Of a DNA stretch of 14,328 bases, positions 7,526 to 13,105 are shown piece by piece. The position numbers were made by a program, and so were the translations under genes. Below the pieces are notes generated by a model. It had not been told where the DNA came from. It searched no databases and saw only the letters and a program-made list of their open reading frames with translations. Origin of the DNA: Campylobacterota bacterium (GTDB taxonomy: Bacteria; Campylobacterota; Campylobacteria; Campylobacterales; Sulfurovaceae); assembly GCA_022600655.1 (NCBI GenBank), contig JAHZJZ010000210.1:1-14328 (forward strand), in the 5' to 3' direction. The first letter of the stretch is position 1, and each line of letters begins with the position of its first letter.

Positions 7526-9241
7526 TTACACAAACAACATTGTTAAACGTATCTCATCATAACTAGCTTGACCATCCATTGCATCAAACACAGGTTTAAG
7601 TCGTAATGACCCATCGTCAGAAAAGTTCTCTTTATTGTTCTCTTGTTGCAGTTTTAAAATCATCTGCTCGATATGTTTGCTCTTTTCCCCTTTGAGTTTG
7701 AATTTGCTCAAATCTAAGGAGTTCTCCTCTTTTTTCAAATAGGCTAAATGGTTTATAATGGTGCCTTCTGTTACACCTCTGGTTTTTGCCATCTCTTTGA
7801 TGCTAGAACAACTCTCAATCAACGCTTTGGTTTTTGACTGTGTGGGTGTATCATTTTTCATTTTGGCTACTTTACCACTTCTAAGTAACTTTTTCTCCTC
7901 TTCTATCTGTACAAAACTTGTGAGTCCACCTAAACTTTTAATGTAGTTGAGATGAGACTTTTCAAGTTCATCTTCACTGTAGTTCTCAATCTCTTCAGCT
8001 GCTTTTAACGAGGCTTTTTTAATAGGTTCATCAATACGTAAAGTCAGAGGGTCAATGGTTAATGCCCTATCATTTAAGCCCATTAAGCGTAGCCCTTCGA
8101 TATTTTTTATTCGTGACAGTGCTACGTATCCTTGTCCTACTTCAAAGGTTTTAGACAAATCAATCTCGGCTGAATCAAGTGTCATACCTTGTGATTTATG
8201 AATGGTTAATGCCCATGCTAAACGTAAGGGAATCTGTGAAACGGTAGCGATTATCTCTCCTGCATCGTTCTCTATCGTCCAATCTTCTGTTATGACACGT
8301 ATTTTTGCTCCTGTAGATGTTTTGACTATTGGTATCTCACCTTCAAAGCCTATAACCACACCTGTTGTTCCATTGATGTAGCCCTTTTCAGGATTGTTTT
8401 TTATAAACAACACCACGGCATCTTTTTTTAAGGTTAACTCCTCTAAAACCAAAGAGGTTTTAAAAATTTTCTCTATGTTTTTGGCTGAACCTTTTGAGGT
8501 GTAGGTAAATGTTTTAGGCGTACTCTCTAATTTGTTGAGCTCTTCTAAATTGATTCTATCGACATCAATATTGTGTGTGTAGAGTTTGGTGGGTGTAAAC
8601 TTAGCATCTAACTCTTTATAAAAACAGGACTCCAGTGTTTCATGAGATTGAGTTGAGACGGTTCCACTTCGGATGTCATCTAAAATCTCAATCAATTGGT
8701 TGTCATCTTGTCTAAATTTTTCATTCAGATAACAACTCTTTAAGCCTAAAGCTTTCCAAACAGGTGACTGCCATGCAAAACGTTTCTCTTTAAACTCTTT
8801 ACTTACAGGAGGTAACTGAAAAAAGTCACCAGAAATCACCACTTGCACCCCACCAAAAGGTTCGGGAGAGTTCTTAAACGCGCGTAACACTTTGTCCATA
8901 GAGGCAAAAATTTCAGGGGAGACCATGGAGACTTCATCGATGATTAAGAGTTTTAATTTAGAAAAACGACTCTTCAGGTAACTCTTTTTGAGTAGGAATT
9001 CAACATAGCCATTGTCTACAACAGTGTCACGAATACCTAAGGCAAAGAACGAGTGAATCGTTTGACCCTTTAAGTGTGATGCTGCAATACCTGTTGGTGC
9101 CACAACGGTTGGGTAGATTCGTCGCTCTTTTAAGTATTGGATAAACTGATTTAAAAGATAGGTTTTACCCGTACCTGCTGAACCCGTTATAAAAACATTT
9201 TGTCCTGATTTTAGTATGTTAAGTGCTGTAAGTTGTTTCAT
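7526..9241 (-). CDS. PIF1/RecD-like superfamily 1 helicase with C-terminal helix-turn-helix
   Basis: A 571-residue ATP-dependent DNA helicase of the PIF1-like group. Motif I is GSAGTGKT (20-27), motif II IDEVSM (101-106), and motif III GDFFQLPPV (138-146). A LNEKFRQDD segment, then motif V HKSQGMTLDSAEID (348-361) and motif VI GQGYVALSR (369-377) complete the core. After residue 405 comes a linker and then a helix-turn-helix-like stretch at about 472-503 (SIKEMAKTRGVTEGTIINHL), with a further small domain to the end. Such tails occur on bacterial PIF1/RecQ-like helicases and probably assist DNA contact. It is a single-gene unit, opposite to its neighbours. The ATG start is favoured because the next residues run directly into the ATPase. 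A TGTTAAAAT at 9248-9256 could be an extended -10 very close to the start, suggesting a near-leaderless message. Confidence 0.9.
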   Translation of the reverse strand: MKQLTALNILKSGQNVFITGSAGTGKTYLLNQFIQYLKERRIYPTVVAPTGIAASHLKGQTIHSFFALGIRDTVVDNGYVEFLLKKSYLKSRFSKLKLLIIDEVSMVSPEIFASMDKVLRAFKNSPEPFGGVQVVISGDFFQLPPVSKEFKEKRFAWQSPVWKALGLKSCYLNEKFRQDDNQLIEILDDIRSGTVSTQSHETLESCFYKELDAKFTPTKLYTHNIDVDRINLEELNKLESTPKTFTYTSKGSAKNIEKIFKTSLVLEELTLKKDAVVLFIKNNPEKGYINGTTGVVIGFEGEIPIVKTSTGAKIRVITEDWTIENDAGEIIATVSQIPLRLAWALTIHKSQGMTLDSAEIDLSKTFEVGQGYVALSRIKNIEGLRLMGLNDRALTIDPLTLRIDEPIKKASLKAAEEIENYSEDELEKSHLNYIKSLGGLTSFVQIEEEKKLLRSGKVAKMKNDTPTQSKTKALIESCSSIKEMAKTRGVTEGTIINHLAYLKKEENSLDLSKFKLKGEKSKHIEQMILKLQQENNKENFSDDGSLRLKPVFDAMDGQASYDEIRLTMLFV

Positions 9242-9278
9242 GAAAGTATTTTAACATTAAAGAGTAGTTTTAAAAAGT

Positions 9279-9299
9279 AATATGTCAAATTGTCATATT
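9279..9299. promoter_or_regulatory. Palindromic candidate operator between divergent genes
   Basis: A 21-bp near-perfect palindrome: the 10-base left arm AATATGTCAA faces TTGTCATATT around one central base, with a single mismatched pair. It is 38 bases upstream of the helicase ATG and about 135 bases upstream of the fusion gene. The remaining 9300-9433 is AT-rich; a TATACAAT at 9374-9381 is a possible -10 for the rightward operon. The regulator is unknown. Confidence 0.35.
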
Positions 9300-9433
9300 T
9301 TTTTTATACAAAAATATGTGTATATATTAACCAATTAAGATAAAAGTCCTCTTATATAGTTAAATTTCTTAAGTATACAATAGGGTTTTTGTAATAATAG
9401 TTATTAATCCAAAAAATAGATAGGGAGTAACTG

Positions 9434-10795
9434 GTGCAAGATAAAAAGACCATCATAACCTATGGGACATACGACATGTTGCATATAGGACACATGAACA
9501 TACTAGAGAGGGCAAAAGCGTTAGGCGATTACCTTATTGTTGGTGTAACCGATGAGAATTATGACCGTTCTCGTGGTAAGCTCAATGTATCACAAAGCAC
9601 AGATGACAGAGTAAAAGCTATTGAGGCTTTGGACTTTGTGGATAAAGTGATTGTAGAGAAACATAAACATCAAAAAGCAGAAGATATGGTCAAATATGAT
9701 GTTGATATTTTTGCTATTGGTGATGACTGGGTAGGGGCATTTGATTACCTCAATGAGTATACCCATGTGGAGTATCTACCACGGACAGAGGGAATCTCAA
9801 GTACCAAACTTAGAAAAGAGACTTTTGATACCATTAAGTTTGGTATTGCTGGATTAGGACATGATACCGAGGCATTTATCAATGAGGCAGAGTATGTCTC
9901 TAATATTAAGATTAATCGTGTTTATGACAGTGATTTTTTAGCCCTTAAAGCCTTTACCAAAGATAATGAGCGAATAAAATATGGACATGATAACTATGAT
10001 GAGTTTTTAGATACCTCTATCAAGGCTGTTTATATTAATACCTCACAAGAGGCACACTACCCCTTGATAAAAAAAGCACTTGAAGCAGGAAAGCATGTAC
10101 TCTGTGAGAATCCTTTAGCGTTAGAGAAAAATGAGTTAAAGGAGCTGTTGGCGATTGCAAAAAAAGAGAAAAAAGTGCTACTATCTGCACTTAAAACAGC
10201 CTTTTTACCTGCCTTTAGTCAACTGCTTAAAGAGCTTAAAACAGGTACTATTGGTGATATAACAGAGGTTCGGGCAACGCGAACCTCACTCTATAAAGAG
10301 AAAGATTACCCTGATTCATTTATGGAGCAGGGGGCGACTAATATTTTGTCCTCTTACCCATCACTGTTGGTGCATAAGGTCTTAGGAAAACGAAAATCGA
10401 TTACCTTCTTTGACCAAGAGGAGAACGGATACGATTTGAGTAACCTCATTGTGACTACACATAAAAATGGTGCTATAGGTGTCTCTAGAGTGGCTATTGG
10501 AGCCAAATCAGAAGGTGATGCTGTTATCTCTGGAACCAAAGGGTATGTTTATATTCCTGCACCGTGGTGGTTGACTAAAACGTTCTACTTTAGATTTGAA
10601 GATACCCATAAAAGCCACACGTTTACCTATGAGTTTGACGGTTGTGGATTACGTTATATGATTGCCGAGTTTGCTTCACTTATTCAGAGAGGACATCGAA
10701 AGTCTGAGAAGTTAACGCCATCAGATATGGTAGCCATTAATAGAGTATCACTGGATTACAGTGATCAGAAAAAAAATAGAAAGAAGGAAAACTAG
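9434..10795 (+). CDS. Bifunctional cytidylyltransferase / Gfo-Idh-MocA oxidoreductase fusion
   Basis: A 453-residue fusion. Residues 5-130 are a TagD-like nucleotidyltransferase: GTYDMLHIGH holds the HxGH motif (17-20), and RTEGISST (117-124) is the signature of glycerol-3-phosphate-type cytidylyltransferases, which make CDP-alcohols from CTP and a phospho-alcohol. Residues about 135-445 are a Gfo/Idh/MocA NAD(P)-dependent oxidoreductase: the Rossmann loop GIAGLGHDTE, the EAGKHVLCENPLAL segment and the C-terminal GLRYMIAEFASLIQRG. The usual catalytic EKP motif is ENP here (Asn226 for Lys), and the Rossmann loop lacks its third small residue, so the second domain may have altered or lost activity. 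Translation starts at GTG behind GGGAG at 7-base spacing. The next gene begins 3 bases after the stop. The phospho-alcohol substrate (glycerol, aminoethylphosphonate or another) cannot be read from sequence. Confidence 0.88.
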   Translation: MQDKKTIITYGTYDMLHIGHMNILERAKALGDYLIVGVTDENYDRSRGKLNVSQSTDDRVKAIEALDFVDKVIVEKHKHQKAEDMVKYDVDIFAIGDDWVGAFDYLNEYTHVEYLPRTEGISSTKLRKETFDTIKFGIAGLGHDTEAFINEAEYVSNIKINRVYDSDFLALKAFTKDNERIKYGHDNYDEFLDTSIKAVYINTSQEAHYPLIKKALEAGKHVLCENPLALEKNELKELLAIAKKEKKVLLSALKTAFLPAFSQLLKELKTGTIGDITEVRATRTSLYKEKDYPDSFMEQGATNILSSYPSLLVHKVLGKRKSITFFDQEENGYDLSNLIVTTHKNGAIGVSRVAIGAKSEGDAVISGTKGYVYIPAPWWLTKTFYFRFEDTHKSHTFTYEFDGCGLRYMIAEFASLIQRGHRKSEKLTPSDMVAINRVSLDYSDQKKNRKKEN

Positions 10796-10798
10796 CCT

Positions 10799-11869
10799 AT
10801 GATATACGAAGATTACTACATTTTTACCCCAGGACCTGTGAAGATGTCCGATGAGATTTTAGAGGTTGGTGCAAAGCAGACTCCCTATTTTAGAAACTGT
10901 GAGTTTTCAGATGTAACCTATGCCTGTGAAAAGGGTCTACTTAAGATGGTTAATGCTCCAGAGGGTTCGAAAGTTATTTTCTTAACAGCATCAGGAACAG
11001 CAGGTATGGAAGCATCAGTTATGAACCTATTGACCAAAGATGACAATGCTTTAGTAGTCCATGGTGGTGGTTTTGGTGGTCGTTTTGTAGATATTTGTGA
11101 TGTACATGGTGTTCCTCATACCGATTTTAAAGTAAGCAACACCAACTTACATGATATTGAAACATTGGCTCCAAAAGAGAACTACAGTTCACTTATTGTT
11201 AATGCTCATGAAACCTCTGTAGGGCATATTTATGATTTAGATGCAATGGGTGCTTATGCTAAGAAAAATGATTTGTTCTTTATCGTTGATGCCATCTCTA
11301 TGTTGGTAACAGATCCTATAGATATGAGTGAACAAAACATCGATGTGGTGATTGCCAGTTCTCAAAAAGGCTTGGCATTGCCTCCAGGGTTAACCATGGT
11401 AGTATTGGCTCCAAGAGCGTTAGAGAGAGTTCAAGATGTAAAGAGTCTTTACTTTAATTTTAAAGATTATCTAAGCAATGGTGAAAGAGGTCAAACACCT
11501 TATACACCTGCTGTAACCATTATGTTACAACTTCAAGCTAGACTTGAGCAGATAGAGCGACGAGGTGGGGTACAACAGAGCATTAAATCAGCAAAAGCGA
11601 TTGCTGAATACTTTAGAGAGTCTATAAAAGACTTACCTTTAAAAGCCTATACAGAGTTTATGCCAAATGCGATGACGACACTCACACCAACTGATGGTAA
11701 ATCAGCAATGGATATTGTGAATGACCTAGAAGATGGTTATAAAGTCATGGTTTGTCCTAATGGTGGAGACCAGCGAGATATTATCTTTAGAGTATCACAC
11801 ATGGGTGATATGACCCGAGCCTATACCGATGTGTTGATTAATGCACTGCATGACTACTATGCAAAGTAA
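10799..11869 (+). CDS. Class V PLP aminotransferase (PhnW / alanine-glyoxylate aminotransferase-like)
   Basis: A 356-residue fold-type I aminotransferase. The start YYIFTPGPVKMSDEIL is the usual family opening. SGTAG (65-69) binds the cofactor phosphate, HETSVG (137-142) stacks and contacts PLP, D164 in VDAIS binds the pyridine nitrogen, and K190 in SSQKGLALPPG is the Schiff-base lysine. Relatives convert phosphonoacetaldehyde to 2-aminoethylphosphonate (PhnW) or use glyoxylate as acceptor. A late GDQRDIIFRVSHMGD completes the C-terminal domain. It begins 3 bases after the fusion gene, with AAGGA overlapping the fusion's end, so the two are co-translated. The pairing with a cytidylyltransferase and LicD suggests that it makes an amino-alcohol or aminophosphonate head group. 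No PEP mutase or phosphonopyruvate decarboxylase is visible here, so an aminoethylphosphonate role is possible but unproven. Confidence 0.88.
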   Translation: MIYEDYYIFTPGPVKMSDEILEVGAKQTPYFRNCEFSDVTYACEKGLLKMVNAPEGSKVIFLTASGTAGMEASVMNLLTKDDNALVVHGGGFGGRFVDICDVHGVPHTDFKVSNTNLHDIETLAPKENYSSLIVNAHETSVGHIYDLDAMGAYAKKNDLFFIVDAISMLVTDPIDMSEQNIDVVIASSQKGLALPPGLTMVVLAPRALERVQDVKSLYFNFKDYLSNGERGQTPYTPAVTIMLQLQARLEQIERRGGVQQSIKSAKAIAEYFRESIKDLPLKAYTEFMPNAMTTLTPTDGKSAMDIVNDLEDGYKVMVCPNGGDQRDIIFRVSHMGDMTRAYTDVLINALHDYYAK

Positions 11870-11877
11870 AAAAAGTT

Positions 11878-11949
11878 GTAGCGTGGTGCATTCCTGCCCA
11901 CGAAAGAGATGTTATATTGATTCTTCGTGGGCTGGAAAGCCCACGCTAC
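11878..11949. repeat. REP pair (BIME-like) in front of the LicD gene
   Basis: Two GC-rich hairpins face each other. The left (11883-11903) is CGTGG(T)GCA-TTCC-TGCCCACG with a bulged T. The right (11926-11945) is CGTGGGCT-GGAA-AGCCCACG, a perfect 8-bp stem. The outer ends GTAGCGTGG (11878-11886) and CCACGCTAC (11941-11949) also pair, enclosing the whole 72-bp unit. The form is typical of REP sequences mobilised by REP-associated tyrosine transposases (RAYT); none is encoded in this window. The right edge is only 10 bases from the LicD ATG. Confidence 0.75.
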
Positions 11950-11959
11950 GGGTGTAGAT

Positions 11960-12742
11960 ATGGCAACGATAGACCCAAAAACACTGCGAGAAGCACAGCT
12001 GATTATGCTAGAAATGTTGGTAGAGTTTGATGCTATTTGTAGTAAACATAACTTACAATACTGGTTAGACTCAGGAACCCTTCTTGGGGCTGTTCGTCAT
12101 CAAGGGTTCATCCCTTGGGATGATGATATTGACCTCTCTATGCCGATGGAAGATTATAATAAGTTCATTGAGATAGCAGACGATGAACTCTCTGATGCTA
12201 TCTTTTTTCAAACGATGAAGAGCGATAGTGCTTTTAAATTTGATTATATAAAGTTGCGTTCAAACAGAGCAACTATAGTAGAGTTTCATGAGAAAGATAG
12301 AGAAGTTGGCTATCATCAAGGGGTATTTGTGGATATTTTCCCGATGTTAACGGTAGAGAACACTCCTTTTCATCAGCAATACTATAGCGATGTTTTTAAA
12401 TTGATTCGTTCTGTCTCTTCTGTAAGTCTACATACACCAGAGGGAAAAGATAATCCTTTAAGTCGAAAAAATCTTATAGCATCTTTAGAATCGATGCATC
12501 AAGGTTGGGATAATGAGAGCAATAAGGTTATTTATGGTGGAGAGATGCCTGATGTGGCTGCTTGGTTTGACCAAAATAAGATATTTCCTCTTAAAAAGAT
12601 AGAGTTTGAGGGTTTATCGTTCCCTGTTCCTAATGACCCTAATCACTATCTTGGTAGTATCTACTCATTTAACTATATGGAGCTACCACCTCTTGATAAG
12701 CGTACGATTCATGCACACGAGATAAAGATAGAGAAAGCTTAG
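11960..12742 (+). CDS. LicD-family phospho-head-group transferase
   Basis: A 260-residue cytoplasmic LicD protein, a nucleotidyltransferase-fold enzyme that moves a phospho-alcohol (phosphocholine in the founding members) from a CDP carrier to a glycan. The hallmark segment DSGTLLGAVRHQG then FIPWDDDIDLSM (37-61) holds the metal-binding aspartates. QGVFVDIFPM follows at about residue 117, and the end YSFNYMELPPLDKRTIHAH is also typical. I prefer ATG 11960: a GTG at 11927 would code the first 11 residues from the REP hairpin. The ribosome-binding site for 11960 is poor (GGGTG only), perhaps because the REP replaced the original leader. It is third in order after the fusion and aminotransferase genes, consistent with a CDP-linked donor made by them; the acceptor is unknown. 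Confidence 0.88.
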   Translation: MATIDPKTLREAQLIMLEMLVEFDAICSKHNLQYWLDSGTLLGAVRHQGFIPWDDDIDLSMPMEDYNKFIEIADDELSDAIFFQTMKSDSAFKFDYIKLRSNRATIVEFHEKDREVGYHQGVFVDIFPMLTVENTPFHQQYYSDVFKLIRSVSSVSLHTPEGKDNPLSRKNLIASLESMHQGWDNESNKVIYGGEMPDVAAWFDQNKIFPLKKIEFEGLSFPVPNDPNHYLGSIYSFNYMELPPLDKRTIHAHEIKIEKA

Positions 12743-12753
12743 TATTCCTCTGC

Positions 12754-12759
12754 TATAAT
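12754..12759 (+). promoter_or_regulatory. Extended -10 promoter for the small Cys/His-rich protein gene
   Basis: TGCTATAAT holds a perfect TATAAT with an upstream TGn, 12 bases after the LicD stop. Transcription would begin near 12766. Confidence 0.6.
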
Positions 12760-12775
12760 GCTTAAATAATTAAGC
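12760..12775. promoter_or_regulatory. Inverted repeat between -10 and ribosome-binding site
   Basis: GCTTAA-ATAA-TTAAGC is a 6-bp inverted repeat over the inferred transcription start and directly abuts the AGGAG ribosome-binding site (12776-12780). Its position suits a repressor operator. As RNA only part of it would be transcribed. I match it to no known regulator motif. Confidence 0.35.
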
Positions 12776-12787
12776 AGGAGTAACATT

Positions 12788-13063
12788 ATTAAACAGTTTT
12801 TACTTAAAACACTGATACTTTTCTATTTTGTGACCTCCTTTACCAATGCAACACATATGCATATTGGTGAAGAGGAGCATATAGATGATTGTCAGATTTG
12901 TATTATTGTTAACGCGTTTAATGACATCGATACTTCTAGCATGGCGATACTTTTTGAGTGTGGTCTATGCAACTGCTTTATTGAACCTCTCCATACCGCA
13001 GTTATTCAACTAACTTACCTCAAAGGCTTTTTCGCTCACGCCCCTCCCATTTTATCTCTTTAA
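12788..13063 (+). CDS. Small secreted Cys/His-rich protein (DUF2946-like), apparent ATT start
   Basis: A 91-residue exported protein if translated from ATT 12788. AGGAG (12776-12780) is seven bases ahead, and the reading (M)KQFLLKTLILFYFVTSFTNA forms an ideal Sec signal peptide cut before THMH. The frame has a stop at 12767 and no ATG, GTG or TTG between it and GTG 12830, which would delete most of the hydrophobic core. The mature part has H23, H25, H31, a CxxC (35-38), a CxxCxC cluster (58-63), H69 and H84, and ends FFAHAPPILSL, similar to the APP ending that I recall for small metal-associated DUF2946 proteins. The next gene, with 42 bases between, encodes a His-rich outer-membrane barrel, so a metal-related envelope role is plausible. 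ATT may be a true rare start (as in infC) or a decayed or mis-sequenced ATG. Confidence 0.6.
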   Translation: MKQFLLKTLILFYFVTSFTNATHMHIGEEEHIDDCQICIIVNAFNDIDTSSMAILFECGLCNCFIEPLHTAVIQLTYLKGFFAHAPPILSL

Positions 13064-13105
13064 TTCACCAAAAACAAAAAAATATTATTACCAAAAGGAT
13101 AAAGA

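Noticed and set aside
10799..11869. Naming the aminotransferase phnW
   Set aside because: The class V fold is clear, but phosphonate specificity cannot be separated from alanine-glyoxylate-type activity by eye, and no PEP mutase is present in the window.
11927..11959. GTG 11927 as the LicD start
   Set aside because: The first 11 residues would be encoded by the REP hairpin; LicD family proteins do not have this extension. Retained only as an alternative.
12830..12832. GTG 12830 as the start of the small Cys/His-rich protein
   Set aside because: It removes most of the signal-peptide core and has no well-placed ribosome-binding site, whereas AGGAG is correctly placed for ATT 12788.
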